DNA of 64,000 nucleotides from Nordella sp. HKS 07 (GCF_011046735.1 NZ_CP049258.1:744001-808000); one strand, 5' to 3'; positions 15,582-24,875 are shown, counted from the first letter of the stretch. Notes: generated by a model from the letters alone, not told the origin. Program-made: numbers and translations.

Positions 15582-17477
15582 ATGCGGCTGACGCGGGGAT
15601 TGGCGGGCGCCTCTGCGCTCGTTCTGGCTTTGAGCCTGTCAGCTCCCCAAGCCATGGCCGAGCGCGACATGGATACGCCCAGCCGGGTCGTCAAAAGCTC
15701 AGGATCCATCTTCGACTATTTCAAACGCAAGCGCGAAGCCCGCCGTGAAACACTGCGGCGCAATCGGGAGCCGGGCCCCCGTATCCAAAATGCGCCCCTG
15801 ATCGATGTGGACAAGCCCGAGCCGCCGCTCGTCTACCAGCCGGAAAAGCTGGAAGCCTTGCAGGCGGAGTCGTTCAGCGAGCCCGAGCCGACCGAGCCCC
15901 TGGCCCAGGCCGTATACCGAGAATTGCAGAGCCGGGAAGCGGCCCCGCGCGTCACCCGCAACGAAAAGACGGCTATCATCGATCTCTACCGCGCCAACGG
16001 CTTCAAGCCTTTGTGGACGACGCCCGACGGGCTCGACCAGCGCGGCCAGGACGTGCTGCGTCTTCTGTCGAAGAGCGCCGACGAGGCGATGCAGCCCTCC
16101 GACTATCTGCCACCGGCCTTGGGAACCTTTACCGACAGCCCGACCTCCTTCAAGGGAGACTTGGTCCATCTCGCCAGGCTTGACCTGGGCATAACGGCCA
16201 TGGCGCTGAAATATGCCCGCCATGCCTCGGGTGGCCGGATCATCCCGAACCAGCTGACCAAATACAACGATATCGAGACTGAGCCGGTGGCGCCGGGCAC
16301 TGCCATCAAGGTCTTGGCCTGGAGCCCATTTCCAGTCGAATATCTCAACAGCCTGCAGCCGCGGCATCCGGCCTATGCCTTGTTCAAGGCCGAGCTCGCA
16401 AAAAAGCGCGCCGCGCTTCATGTGGCTGACAGCGAGACTATTCCGCCGGGCAGGCGGGTGAAGCCCGGCGACAAGGATTCGCGTATCATCCTCGTCCGCC
16501 ATTATCTCGAGCGGCTCGGCTATCTCGAAGGCGAGGACACGGCGCAGAACAGCCTGCCTGCCACCACCGAAGACGCCGCCTATGGCCTTAAGCTGGTTCT
16601 TGACCCGGCGGTGTCGGATGCGCTGTCGGCCTTCCAGACCGAAGCCCAGATCAAAGTCACCGGCGCGCTTGACCAGGCGACCGTCAATGCCCTCAACGGG
16701 CGCAGCGAAGAAAGCATGGTCAGCAGGCTGGTCTACAACATGGAGCGCCTGCGCTGGCTGCCGAAAACGCTGGGCAGCAAATATGTCTTCGTGAACCAGG
16801 CCGCCTATCAACTGGAAGTCGTGGACAACGGCCGCGAGGTGTGGCGCACCAAGGTCATCATCGGCAAACCCGAGACCCAGACGGTCGCCTTCCACGATCG
16901 GATGGAAACGGTTGTCTTCAATCCCTCCTGGGGCGTGCCGCCATCGATCATCCGCAACGAAATGCTGCCGATCCTGAGGCGAGATCCTTCCTATCTGGAC
17001 CGGCTGGGCTACCGCGTCATCACCAAGGGCGGCCAGATCGTTCGCTCGAGCTCGGTCAACTGGTCGGCCTACCGCAAGGGCGTGCCCTATTCCATCCAGC
17101 AGCCGCCGAGCGACGACAACGCGCTGGGCGAGGTGAAATTCCTGTTTCCCAATTCACACAGCATCTATTTCCACGACACGCCGGCGCGCTCGCTCTTCGA
17201 GCGCTCCGCCCGTGCCTTCAGTCATGGCTGTGTGCGCGTGGAGAACCCCCGTATCTTCGCAGAAACGCTTCTGGGCCTGAGCGACGAAGAAGTGGCCAAG
17301 CGCATCGATAGCGGCGTGAGCCAGAGCGCCAAGGTCAAGGAAGACATCAAGGTCCATCTTACCTATTTCACTGCCTGGCCGGATCAGAAGGGCAGGATCG
17401 TCTACTATGACGATGTCTATGGCCGCGATCAGCGCATGGAGACCGCCTTCTCGGCCACGGCTGTGGCAGCAAGGTGA
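15582..17477 (+). CDS. L,D-transpeptidase (YkuD/YcbB type)
   Basis: L,D-transpeptidases make 3-3 cross-links in peptidoglycan or attach proteins to it, acting in the periplasm. The ATG at 15582 opens a clear signal peptide (ASALVLALSLSAPQAMA), giving 631 residues. The in-frame TTG upstream is rejected. A YcbB-like N-terminal domain spans about 110-280. A peptidoglycan-binding module lies near 295-380 (VSDALSAFQTEAQIKVTGAL). The YkuD domain follows from about 395 with the catalytic motif SHGCVRVENP, Cys550. YcbB-class enzymes of about 600 residues have this layout. A terminator follows directly. The next gene also encodes a cell-wall protein. Confidence 0.93.
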   Translation: MRLTRGLAGASALVLALSLSAPQAMAERDMDTPSRVVKSSGSIFDYFKRKREARRETLRRNREPGPRIQNAPLIDVDKPEPPLVYQPEKLEALQAESFSEPEPTEPLAQAVYRELQSREAAPRVTRNEKTAIIDLYRANGFKPLWTTPDGLDQRGQDVLRLLSKSADEAMQPSDYLPPALGTFTDSPTSFKGDLVHLARLDLGITAMALKYARHASGGRIIPNQLTKYNDIETEPVAPGTAIKVLAWSPFPVEYLNSLQPRHPAYALFKAELAKKRAALHVADSETIPPGRRVKPGDKDSRIILVRHYLERLGYLEGEDTAQNSLPATTEDAAYGLKLVLDPAVSDALSAFQTEAQIKVTGALDQATVNALNGRSEESMVSRLVYNMERLRWLPKTLGSKYVFVNQAAYQLEVVDNGREVWRTKVIIGKPETQTVAFHDRMETVVFNPSWGVPPSIIRNEMLPILRRDPSYLDRLGYRVITKGGQIVRSSSVNWSAYRKGVPYSIQQPPSDDNALGEVKFLFPNSHSIYFHDTPARSLFERSARAFSHGCVRVENPRIFAETLLGLSDEEVAKRIDSGVSQSAKVKEDIKVHLTYFTAWPDQKGRIVYYDDVYGRDQRMETAFSATAVAAR

Positions 17478-17489
17478 CCCCGAAACCTG

Positions 17490-17516
17490 CCGCAGAGGCA
17501 GCTTGCCTTTTTTGTT
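17490..17516 (+). terminator. rho-independent terminator of the L,D-transpeptidase gene
   Basis: The stem AGGCA/TGCCT (17496-17500 and 17504-17508) runs into a T-rich tail, 19 bases after the stop codon. Confidence 0.7.
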
Positions 17517-17690
17517 TAAGCGCCCGTTAATGATAGTGATTTAGGTTATTTTTCGACAGCTATACTGCCTAAGAGTAGCCGTATTCTTGTCGCAAGCATG
17601 GAACTGGTGTAATCCGTTTCTGGGACGGATGACCGTTGTTTTCGGGACAATAGCAAGGGGAACCGGGGTTCAGCCGGTCTAAAAGTGAGT

Positions 17691-19202
17691 ATGGGTTTCC
17701 TGGCCGCTGAAAACGGACAACGTGGATCTTTGACCTCGCGCGTAAGAGGGATCGCTCTCTCTACCGCCTTGGTCGGTGCCTTGACCGCCGGCCTGTGGTT
17801 CGGATTCAGTAACAATGACGCCACCGCCGCTGGCGAGACCCGCACCCTTTCCCTCTATCAGACCCATACGAAGGAAAGCCTGACCGTCACCTACAAAGTG
17901 AATGGCCGCTACATTCCTTCCGCGATGGAAAAGCTCAATTACATTCTGCGTGACTGGCGGCGCAACGAGGTGATCCGCATCGATCCCAAGACCATCGACC
18001 TCGTCTGGGAACTCCATGCCGATCTGGGCTCGACCCGGCCCGTCCATATCGTTTCCGGCTACCGTTCGCCCAAGACCAATGCCTTCCTGAAGCGCATCGG
18101 CCGCAATGTGGCGAAGAAGAGCCAGCACATGATCGGCAAGGCAATCGATATCTATTTCCCCGACGTGCCGACACAGCGGCTCCGCAACAGCGCACTGGTC
18201 CGCCAGGTCGGCGGCGTCGGCTACTATCCGACCTCCGGTCAATATGGTTTTGTCCATGTCGATTCGGGCAAGGTCCGCATGTGGCCGCGCGTGTCGCCCA
18301 ACCAGCTGGCCAAGATTTTCCGCGACTATCGCAAGACCATCGGGGCGCGGCGCAATGCACAGGACCAGGTCATGGTGGCGACGACCGAGTCGGCGCCCGA
18401 TCATGGCGCCATGAAAGCGAAGCTCGCCACCATCGCCAACAGCTATAATGGCGACGAGGACGAGGATGTGGCGGCCGCGAGCGCTCCTGAGGCGACGCCG
18501 GCGGCTGAAGCCGATTCGCAGGCGCCTACCCCGCGCGCAAAGCCTGTCGTTCAGCGCCCTGTCGAGGTAGTTGAAGCCTATCCGGTCCCGCTACCGCGGC
18601 CGAAACCCATTGAAGTCCTCATGATGGCCGCCGCCAACATGCAGATCGAGCCGGCCTCGGCGCCAGCCCGCGGCGTCGAAACAAATTTCAAGTCGCACAT
18701 TCCGTCCGACAGTCTCGGCCCGGTGGCCGGAGCGGAATCGATGGTGGAGGAGCCGGATGTCACCCAGACAGCCAATGTCTCCGCCAAGGGCAGTTTCGCC
18801 GACTCGCTGCGTGACGGCACGGCGGAAAACGTTCCGCTGATCCGCCCGCTGGCCGCATCCGCCGGCAATGACGATCTGTTCTGGTGGCCCAAGCAGCTGA
18901 CCTTCAGCCCTGACCAGGCGATCCGCCGCGATGGGGCACCGCAGGAAGTGGTGCCGGATGACAGCGAGACCATCGCCGAGATGGCCGCCCCGCAGCTTTC
19001 GTCGTCCTCGACCCTGATGATGGCGCAGGCCAATGCCGCCTCGCCCCTGCCGTCGCTGCAGACCACGACCAGCGGCAAGGGCGACATGCTCGAAGTCAAT
19101 CGCTCGGCCAAGGGCAGCATGCTGATGAACGAGCCGGTCGCGCTGCAGAAAAAGCGCCAGACGCTGGGCCAGTTCATCGAAGACATCACCGACAGCAACT
19201 GA
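17691..19202 (+). CDS. exported DUF882/peptidase M15-like protein
   Basis: After a short basic lead and one hydrophobic segment (about 20-40, ALSTALVGALTAGLWFGF) comes the DUF882/YcbK domain. It contains VSGYRSPKTNAFL, SQHMIGKAIDIYFP and YGFVHVDSG, which hold the His, Asp and His of the M15 zinc site. Such proteins are predicted murein endopeptidases. The domain ends near residue 215. The remaining about 290 residues are Ala/Pro-rich, low in predicted structure and unusually long for the family, with no recognised domain. ATG 17691 is used; a GTG two codons upstream is equally possible. Together with the preceding L,D-transpeptidase it suggests a cell-wall pair. Confidence 0.87.
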   Translation: MGFLAAENGQRGSLTSRVRGIALSTALVGALTAGLWFGFSNNDATAAGETRTLSLYQTHTKESLTVTYKVNGRYIPSAMEKLNYILRDWRRNEVIRIDPKTIDLVWELHADLGSTRPVHIVSGYRSPKTNAFLKRIGRNVAKKSQHMIGKAIDIYFPDVPTQRLRNSALVRQVGGVGYYPTSGQYGFVHVDSGKVRMWPRVSPNQLAKIFRDYRKTIGARRNAQDQVMVATTESAPDHGAMKAKLATIANSYNGDEDEDVAAASAPEATPAAEADSQAPTPRAKPVVQRPVEVVEAYPVPLPRPKPIEVLMMAAANMQIEPASAPARGVETNFKSHIPSDSLGPVAGAESMVEEPDVTQTANVSAKGSFADSLRDGTAENVPLIRPLAASAGNDDLFWWPKQLTFSPDQAIRRDGAPQEVVPDDSETIAEMAAPQLSSSSTLMMAQANAASPLPSLQTTTSGKGDMLEVNRSAKGSMLMNEPVALQKKRQTLGQFIEDITDSN

Positions 19203-19632
19203 TCGGCCACCGCCAGATCACGATCGGTTCAGGTCAGTCCGGCCTGGCCTCTTGCACGCCGGCTGCCGCTTGCCTCACCTCGGCAGCGTATATCGGGAAA
19301 TGCCGGAGAAGACGCGTACATGCTTTCGAGAGAGGCGTGAGCACGCATCGGCTGCTCTCCGGTCGCCTTCCTCTGGGCTGGGGCCAGAGAAAGATCCAGA
19401 AGTACAGTGAGATCGAGATAATCGTAGGGAGCGGGCCCGGTCAATCGATCACCGCATTGAATTCCGCGCATGTGTGGCGCAACTGAATGCCGGTCTCAGC
19501 TTTGGAATTTCGTTCTGCTCGCACAGTGGTTTCGCGACGGGCACATGACCTTCAGAACTTCTTCAGGGAGCTGAGCGTTCCCCGCCGGCCGTCTCAGATA
19601 ATGGGCGCCGGCGCAATCGCGACCGCGGGCTA
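19203..19632. other. intergenic region without recognisable features
   Basis: About 430 bases follow the M15-like gene. Short frames on both strands lack ribosome binding sites and protein-like composition. No repeat, tRNA or terminator was recognised. Confidence 0.4.
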
Positions 19633-19824
19633 TCAGCTCTGGTCGACGCACTCGATTGACCCCTCCGCCAGGAGCTGATCTTCGGCGCGCGACAGATAGC
19701 GCCCCTGATGGGCCATGATGGCGGCATCCGGATTGTCGATGGCGGCACGCCAAGCCGCGCCCGCGTGGTCGGCGGCGAATAGTTCCTTGGCCCGCGCCAG
19801 GATCAGTTGTGTCCGCTTGTCCAT
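19633..19824 (-). CDS. small hypothetical protein (63 aa)
   Basis: The frame encodes a 63-residue, Ala-rich, probably helical protein (DKRTQLILARAKELFAADHA, then SRAEDQLLAEG). A plausible ribosome binding site lies upstream on the transcribed strand (AGGGACGG, about 9 bases before the ATG). Composition is protein-like, and the reverse frame in the same place is not. I do not recognise the family. It lies in the same direction as the two other small genes to its right. Confidence 0.5.
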   Translation of the reverse strand: MDKRTQLILARAKELFAADHAGAAWRAAIDNPDAAIMAHQGRYLSRAEDQLLAEGSIECVDQS

Positions 19825-19871
19825 CCTCGCAACCGTCCCTGTGGGGCCTGGCGGCGGATCCGACGCAGGGA

Positions 19872-20015
19872 TTACGCGATGCCCAGGATTTTGAGCGCCG
19901 GCAACACGATCAGCAGGCCAATGGTCAGGCCACCACCCACCATGCGCAGAAACGTCTCAATAATCTCGGTTTTCTCGATAGGAGGCGGGCTCGCCGGAAT
20001 ACGCGTCACTGTCAT
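19872..20015 (-). CDS. small single-helix membrane protein (47 aa)
   Basis: The 47-residue product has a soluble, Pro-rich lead (IPASPPPIEKTEIIETF) and one membrane helix (about 27-45, VGGGLTIGLLIVLPALKILG). The sequence AAGGGAGG sits directly before the ATG. This is too close for the ATG itself, so the GTG two codons later (20009) may be the true start. The pattern of charged N-terminus plus single helix supports a real small gene. Function is unknown. Confidence 0.55.
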   Translation of the reverse strand: MTVTRIPASPPPIEKTEIIETFLRMVGGGLTIGLLIVLPALKILGIA

Positions 20016-20158
20016 ACCTCCCTTGCTGTGTGTCCAGCCGGGACTTCTTACGAGGAGCAGCTCATCGGCTCATCGCATCCCGTTCCAGAAGGCGGAACGC
20101 GCGACGGCCAACCAAGTTCCGGTCGCGCCGAAAAAAAGCGGGCAGGAAGCGGATCCTA

Positions 20159-20422
20159 CTATGCCGCTTCTTCCGTCGGCAGCATGCCGAGCGCATTCAG
20201 ATAGAGATCGAGGATCGCCTCTTCTTCCTCGCGCTCATGGCGGTCCTTCTTACGCAACGAAATGACCTTCCGCAGAATCTTCGTGTCGAAACCATTCGCC
20301 TTGGCTTCGGCATAGACCTCCTTGATATCGCCCGCGACCGCCTTCTTGTCCTCTTCGAGCCTTTCTATACGCTCGACGAGGCTCTTGAGCTGGCCTTGGG
20401 CAAAACTGGTCTTGGCGTCCAT
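20159..20422 (-). CDS. gapR: GapR-like DNA-binding protein (DUF2312/UPF0335)
   Basis: The 87-residue helical protein matches the DUF2312 family throughout: [35 protein letters not shown] and [19 protein letters not shown]. In Caulobacter this family is GapR, an essential nucleoid-associated protein that binds overtwisted DNA ahead of replication and transcription forks and helps topoisomerases. The coiled-coil N-terminus and basic middle are the DNA-clamp parts. It follows the DUF1244 gene by 21 bases in the same operon, an arrangement I regard as common in related genomes. Confidence 0.92.
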   Translation of the reverse strand: MDAKTSFAQGQLKSLVERIERLEEDKKAVAGDIKEVYAEAKANGFDTKILRKVISLRKKDRHEREEEEAILDLYLNALGMLPTEEAA

Positions 20423-20443
20423 GAGGATGGTCCTGAGCTGAAG

Positions 20444-20743
20444 CTAGTGCTTATGGGTTGATTTGAAGGCCGCGTCCTGGGCCGGGCTCGCCTCGCGCTG
20501 ATGCTTGGCCTTCCACTCCGCATAGGGCATGCCGTAGACGCGCTGGCGCGCATCGTCGCGCGAAACCTCGAGCCCCCGCGCCTTGGCCGCCTCCTCATAC
20601 CAGTTGGACAGGCAGTTCCGGCAGAAACCCGCCAAGTTCATCAGATCGATATTCTGGACATCGCTGCGCCCGCGCAAATGCTCGACAAGCCGGCGGAACA
20701 CCGCAGCTTCGAGCTCGGTCTCGGTATTGGGATCAGTCGTCAT
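20444..20743 (-). CDS. DUF1244 domain-containing protein
   Basis: The ATG at 20743 gives 99 residues beginning MTTDPNTETELEAAVFRRLV. The family signature MNLAGFCRNCLSNWYEEAA (two conserved Cys) and MPYAEWKAKHQ are present, so the assignment is firm although the family has no proven function. The CxxC pair suggests metal binding. It starts 8 bases after the stop of the N-formylglutamate amidohydrolase gene and is followed by gapR. Confidence 0.9.
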   Translation of the reverse strand: MTTDPNTETELEAAVFRRLVEHLRGRSDVQNIDLMNLAGFCRNCLSNWYEEAAKARGLEVSRDDARQRVYGMPYAEWKAKHQREASPAQDAAFKSTHKH

Positions 20744-20751
20744 TTGCCACC

Positions 20752-21492
20752 TTACATATACCCTTCGAGGATGGGCGCCAGACGCGATATCCACTCATCC
20801 ACACCTGATTGCTGGGCGATCAGATCCTGGCGGATTTCGATCAGGCCATGCCGCAAGCCTCTGCTTGTTCCATGGGTATATAGGGTGTCGCCCTCGAGGG
20901 CACCGGAATAGGGTTCGTTGTCCCCGACACAGAGATCACCCGCCGCCCGGAACGCCTTCAGCAGATATCCGGCGAAGCGCCGGTCCCGCTCCCACAGGAC
21001 ACCCACATGCCAGGGCCTGGGTACCCCCCTCCAATAAGGAGTGAAGCTGTGGAGGGAAACCAATACCGGGTCGATCCCCTGCCCCAGCGCCAGGTCTATT
21101 TCAGCCTTTATGGCGGCGTGATAGGGGCGATGGAACCGGGCGATGCGCCGCTCCCGCTCCGCCACGTCGATTTCGGCATTGCCGGGCACGACGGCACCAT
21201 CCGAAAGCCGCATGACGAGAGTGGGGTCGTCCACGCCGCGATTGGGATCGATCAGGAGACGCGAATAGGTCGTCATCAAAGCGGGACAGCCAAGCGCATG
21301 GGCAAGCCCCCGCGTCACCGCCTCGACTCCGATATCATAGGCGATATGGCGCTCGAACTGCTCGCGCGGCAGACCGAGCGCTCCATACTCGGCTGGAACG
21401 CTATTGCGGGCATGATCGGCGAGAAGGATCAGCCCCCGCTTCAAATTCCCGTCAACTCTGACAAAACTCTCATTAAGGCTTGTTTCAAACAT
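20752..21492 (-). CDS. N-formylglutamate amidohydrolase
   Basis: Members hydrolyse N-formylglutamate to glutamate and formate, the last step of one histidine degradation route. Family motifs are LADHARNSVPAEYG, HIAYDIGVEAVTRGL, TYSRLLIDPNRGVDDPTL, FHRPYH and LVSLHSFTP, with Zn-coordinating His and Asp residues. From ATG 21492 the product is 246 residues; earlier ATGs at 21516 and 21528 are possible. No other hut genes are present. The gene heads the DUF1244-gapR operon and diverges from the DUF1036-pyk pair. A second family member lies at 30434-31324, so the substrates may differ. Confidence 0.88.
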   Translation of the reverse strand: MFETSLNESFVRVDGNLKRGLILLADHARNSVPAEYGALGLPREQFERHIAYDIGVEAVTRGLAHALGCPALMTTYSRLLIDPNRGVDDPTLVMRLSDGAVVPGNAEIDVAERERRIARFHRPYHAAIKAEIDLALGQGIDPVLVSLHSFTPYWRGVPRPWHVGVLWERDRRFAGYLLKAFRAAGDLCVGDNEPYSGALEGDTLYTHGTSRGLRHGLIEIRQDLIAQQSGVDEWISRLAPILEGYM

Positions 21493-21624
21493 TGCAGGTT
21501 TTATACGGGGTCCCATTCGGCCAGTCATCATCTTGCCAAACTTGACGGGAGGACTGGTTGTGGCACAACTTGGCACGCTTTCAGGCCCGCCGCTGTTGAC
21601 GCCTGTGCATTGACAGGGAATGTT

Positions 21625-22104
21625 ATGACAGATTCGCTAGTATCACCGGGGTCCACGGGACGGATGGCACACTTTTTGGCAATATCGACAGCGGCGTTCT
21701 TGGCGCTGGCTTTCATGACGCAAGGCGCCAAGGCCGATCTCAAGCTTTGCAACAAGACCGAAAGCCGCGTCGGTGTGGCGCTCGGCTACAAGGACAAGGA
21801 AGGCTGGGCATCGGAAGGCTGGTGGAATATCGGCGCCAATGGCTGCGAGACGCTGCTGAAAGGCCCGCTGATCGCACGCTACTATTACATTTTCGCCGTC
21901 GACTACGATAAGGGCGGCTCCTGGGGCGGCAAGTCGATGATGTGCACCAGGGACAAGATCTTCACCATCCGCGGCATCGGCAACTGCACCGAACGCGGAT
22001 ACAATAAGACCGGCTTCTTTGAGGTCGATACCAAAGAGGAAGTCGATTGGACCATCTCACTCTCCGGCGAAAAGACGACCACCAGCGGCACGCAATCGCA
22101 GTGA
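21625..22104 (+). CDS. secreted DUF1036 protein
   Basis: ATG 21625 has a good ribosome binding site (aggga, 5 bases upstream) and gives 159 residues. A second ATG at 21664 would start right at the signal peptide (FLAISTAAFLALAFMTQGAKA). The mature part begins DLKLCNKTESRVGVALGYKD and includes EGWWNIGANGCETLL and MMCTRDKIFTIRG, typical of DUF1036, with several conserved Cys. Function is unknown. Its stop overlaps the GTG start of pyruvate kinase (GTGA), so the two are translationally coupled. Confidence 0.88.
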   Translation: MTDSLVSPGSTGRMAHFLAISTAAFLALAFMTQGAKADLKLCNKTESRVGVALGYKDKEGWASEGWWNIGANGCETLLKGPLIARYYYIFAVDYDKGGSWGGKSMMCTRDKIFTIRGIGNCTERGYNKTGFFEVDTKEEVDWTISLSGEKTTTSGTQSQ

Positions 22105-23522
22105 GACGCAACCGTAGCGTCAAGGTAATCGCCACTCTAGGACCTGCCTCCTCCAGCCAGGAGATGATCGAGAAGCTGTTTCTCGCCGGCGCGGACGTAT
22201 TCCGCATCAATATGAGCCACACCTCGCACAAGCTGCTCGAGGAGCTGCATGGCGCGATTCGCAGAGTGGAGCAGAAGCTCAACCGGCCGATCGGCATTCT
22301 GGCCGATCTTCAGGGACCGAAATTGCGGCTGGGTACGTTCAAGGGCGGCGAAGTCCGCATCACTGCCGACCAGACCTTCACCTTTGATGCCAACCCCGAG
22401 CCCGGCGACGAGACGCGCGTCTATCTGGGTCATCCGGAGATCTTCTCGGCCGTCAAGGCGGGCGACAATCTGCTCGTCAATGACGGGCGGCTGCGCGTCG
22501 AGATCACCGATGTGAAGCCCGACAAGCTCACCACGCGGGTGATCTTCGGCGGCTCGCTGTCGGACAAGAAGGGCATCAACCTACCCGACACGATCCTGCC
22601 GATACCGGCCCTGACGGAGAAGGACCGCGCCGATCTCGATTTCGCCGCTCATATCGGCGTTGACTGGATCGCGCTCTCCTTCGTGCAGCGCCCCGAGGAC
22701 GTCGCCGAGGCCCGCAAGCTCATTGCCGGACGCGCCGGTGTGATGGCCAAGATCGAAAAGCCTTCCGCCCTCAATGTGCTGCAGGAAATTCTCGAGATTT
22801 CCGACGGCATCATGGTGGCGCGCGGCGACCTGGGCGTCGAGCTGCCGCTCGAAACCGTCCCGGCGCGCCAGAAGCAGATCACCCGCGCGGCGCGGCGCGC
22901 CGGCCGCCCGGTGGTGGTGGCGACGCAGATGCTCGAATCAATGATCGTCGAACCGGTGCCGACACGCGCCGAGGTTTCCGACGTCGCTACCGCCGTCTAT
23001 GAAGGCGCCGACGCCATCATGCTGTCGGCCGAAAGCGCCACCGGCAAATGGCCGGACAAGGCGGTCGCCACCATGGATGCGATCGCCCGGTCGGTCGAGA
23101 ACGACGCCTTTTACCGCGGCATAATCACGGCGCAGAGAAGTGACCCCGAGCCCACCAGCGCCGATGCCATCTCGGCGGCGGCGCGCCAGGTCGCCGAGAC
23201 CCTCAATCTCGCGGCCATCGTCTGCTATACGGCGACGGGTTCCACCGGCATCCGCATGTCGCGCGAGCGTCCAGATGTGCCGATCATCGCATTATCGCCG
23301 ATCACCGCCACGAGCCGTCGCCTGGCCCTGGTCTGGGGCCTGCATTGCGTTCTGACCGACGACGCGTACGACCTCGACGACATGGTCTCGCGCGCCTGCC
23401 ATATCGCGCAGGCCGAAGGCTTCGCCGATCCGGGTGAGCGCATCATCGTCACCGCCGGCGTTCCGCTCGGCACGCCGGGCGCCACCAACATGCTGCGCGT
23501 CGCCTATCTCGACCGCGACTAG
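22101..23522 (+). CDS. pyk: pyruvate kinase
   Basis: Pyruvate kinase makes pyruvate and ATP from phosphoenolpyruvate and ADP in the cytoplasm. The GTG at 22101 overlaps the previous stop by four bases and gives the family-typical N-terminus MRRNRSVKVIATLGPASSS, so it is preferred over an ATG 18 codons upstream. The 473 residues contain the active-site motif MAKIEKPSAL, GDLGVELPLE, VVATQMLESM and ADAIMLSAESATGKWP. The C-terminal allosteric domain follows (ATGSTGIRMS). Length is normal. Confidence 0.97.
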   Translation: MRRNRSVKVIATLGPASSSQEMIEKLFLAGADVFRINMSHTSHKLLEELHGAIRRVEQKLNRPIGILADLQGPKLRLGTFKGGEVRITADQTFTFDANPEPGDETRVYLGHPEIFSAVKAGDNLLVNDGRLRVEITDVKPDKLTTRVIFGGSLSDKKGINLPDTILPIPALTEKDRADLDFAAHIGVDWIALSFVQRPEDVAEARKLIAGRAGVMAKIEKPSALNVLQEILEISDGIMVARGDLGVELPLETVPARQKQITRAARRAGRPVVVATQMLESMIVEPVPTRAEVSDVATAVYEGADAIMLSAESATGKWPDKAVATMDAIARSVENDAFYRGIITAQRSDPEPTSADAISAAARQVAETLNLAAIVCYTATGSTGIRMSRERPDVPIIALSPITATSRRLALVWGLHCVLTDDAYDLDDMVSRACHIAQAEGFADPGERIIVTAGVPLGTPGATNMLRVAYLDRD

Positions 23523-23686
23523 CGCGGGATGCGAATTCCCTGCAGACTGGACCGCGTTTGCAGGGAATTTGCAGCGGATTTGCAGGGTATTTCGCGAAGA
23601 CCTAAGAAACAGGGATCGATCTTCCGCCTGCATCGCCACATGGCCAAGCTGCCACGCCCGCGCCCGCCGATGCAAGACGTACCTGT

Positions 23687-24298
23687 TCAGATCGGCCGTT
23701 CCTCGGCCTCGATTTCCTCGAGCGCGCGCTTGACGCTTTCCATATGCGGATTGTAGCTCAGGGCCTCGCTGAAGGCGGCGCGCGCCGCCGCAAGGTCGCC
23801 CTGCTGGCGCTTGATCATGCCGAGGCCCGATAGCGCGCCGAAATGCCGGGGCTCGAGCTCGAGCACCTTTTCTATGTCCTTGAGCGAATCGTTGTAGCGC
23901 CCGATCAGGAAGTAAACGGTCGCCCGCTTGTTCCAGGCTTCCGCATAGTCGGGATGCACCTCGATGACATTGTCGAGAATGGACAGCGCAAGACCTGTTT
24001 CATTCGAAGCGGAGGCCTTCATCGCCTGCGCCAGGAGCGCGTCCGCGGTCGGGCTGTCCGACGTCATCCACAGGTTCCAGATCGTCTGCTCGGTTCTTTG
24101 CGCCTCGGCACCGTCCTCGCTCTTGATCAGGCGGGCGAAGAGCTTGTCGAGCTGCTCGGCACGCATTTCCGAAGGCTTCAGCCGGGCGACCGCGGGCGTA
24201 GGCTCAGGGCTGTGATCGCGCGGCTCCGTCTGGGCCTCGGCAGTCGAAGCGATAGCGAAGAGGACGGATAGAGCGACAAGACAGCGCCGGATCAACAT
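23687..24298 (-). CDS. exported TPR protein
   Basis: ATG 24298 begins a signal peptide (RRCLVALSVLFAIASTAEAQ); 203 residues in all. After a linker (to about 45) come TPR units covering about 60-200, such as ALSILDNVIEVHPDYAEAWN, KDIEKVLELEPRHFGALSGL and AARAAFSEALSYNPHMESVK. TPR proteins of this size in the periplasm usually scaffold other proteins; the partner is unknown. Upstream in-frame codons run into the L36 terminator and are discounted. Confidence 0.85.
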   Translation of the reverse strand: MLIRRCLVALSVLFAIASTAEAQTEPRDHSPEPTPAVARLKPSEMRAEQLDKLFARLIKSEDGAEAQRTEQTIWNLWMTSDSPTADALLAQAMKASASNETGLALSILDNVIEVHPDYAEAWNKRATVYFLIGRYNDSLKDIEKVLELEPRHFGALSGLGMIKRQQGDLAAARAAFSEALSYNPHMESVKRALEEIEAEERPI

Positions 24299-24325
24299 GG
24301 CGCCATTATACAGGAGCGCGTGCGG

Positions 24326-24368
24326 CAATAAAATGATCACCGCCGTGGGAGCCCCGCGGCGGTGATCA
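24326..24368 (-). terminator. rho-independent terminator of rpmJ
   Basis: A perfect 12-base stem (24334-24345 and 24357-24368) is followed on the minus strand by TTTTATT. It lies 22 bases after the L36 stop codon. Confidence 0.8.
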
Positions 24369-24389
24369 CAAAACCGTCGACAGAATCGC

Positions 24390-24515
24390 TCAGCCCTGGC
24401 GGGCTTTGAAGCGCGGATTGGTCTTGTTGATGATGTAAATGCGGCCCTTGCGCCGCACGAGACGATTGTCACGGTGGCGTTTCAAGAGCGATTTCAATGA
24501 GTTACGGATCTTCAT
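24390..24515 (-). CDS. rpmJ: 50S ribosomal protein L36
   Basis: The 41-residue basic protein ([20 protein letters not shown], then [13 protein letters not shown]) is bL36 of the zinc-free type. It lacks the Cys/His zinc ribbon of the 38-residue form, as is usual in alphaproteobacteria. It stands alone here, away from the main ribosomal operons, and ends at a strong terminator. Confidence 0.95.
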   Translation of the reverse strand: MKIRNSLKSLLKRHRDNRLVRRKGRIYIINKTNPRFKARQG

Positions 24516-24665
24516 GACAATCACCAAATAAACCAAAATAAATTGCGCCCGGACCGAACGTCCAGGCACCTCTTTCGGAGGCGGGACCATAGTGATATGC
24601 AGATGGCCTGTCAATTCCGCCCTTCGGCTTTCCTACGCAAGGGACGTTGGATCTTTCACCCCGCG

Positions 24666-24875
24666 ATGATCACGACCCAGTTTATTGTCACCGCTTTGGT
24701 CCTGGCGGGCGCGCTTGCCGTCATCGCCCGCATGGTCATCATCGAGAAGCGCCCTCGTAGCGATCTCAATCCGCGCCTCCTCCCGACGACACCGGTCATG
24801 ATCATTTGTGCCTTTGTAGCCCTCCTCGCGCTGGTTCATCTCGTGAATATGGCAGGGGTCCACACGGGTCGCTGA
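24666..24875 (+). CDS. small two-helix membrane protein
   Basis: From ATG 24666 the 69-residue product begins MITTQFIVTALVLAGALAVI and has two membrane helices (about 5-25 and 43-62, VMIICAFVALLALVHLVNM). Basic residues lie between them (IIEKRPRSDLNPRL). It diverges from rpmJ. I recognise no named family; the start is chosen from the hydrophobic N-terminus. Confidence 0.6.
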   Translation: MITTQFIVTALVLAGALAVIARMVIIEKRPRSDLNPRLLPTTPVMIICAFVALLALVHLVNMAGVHTGR

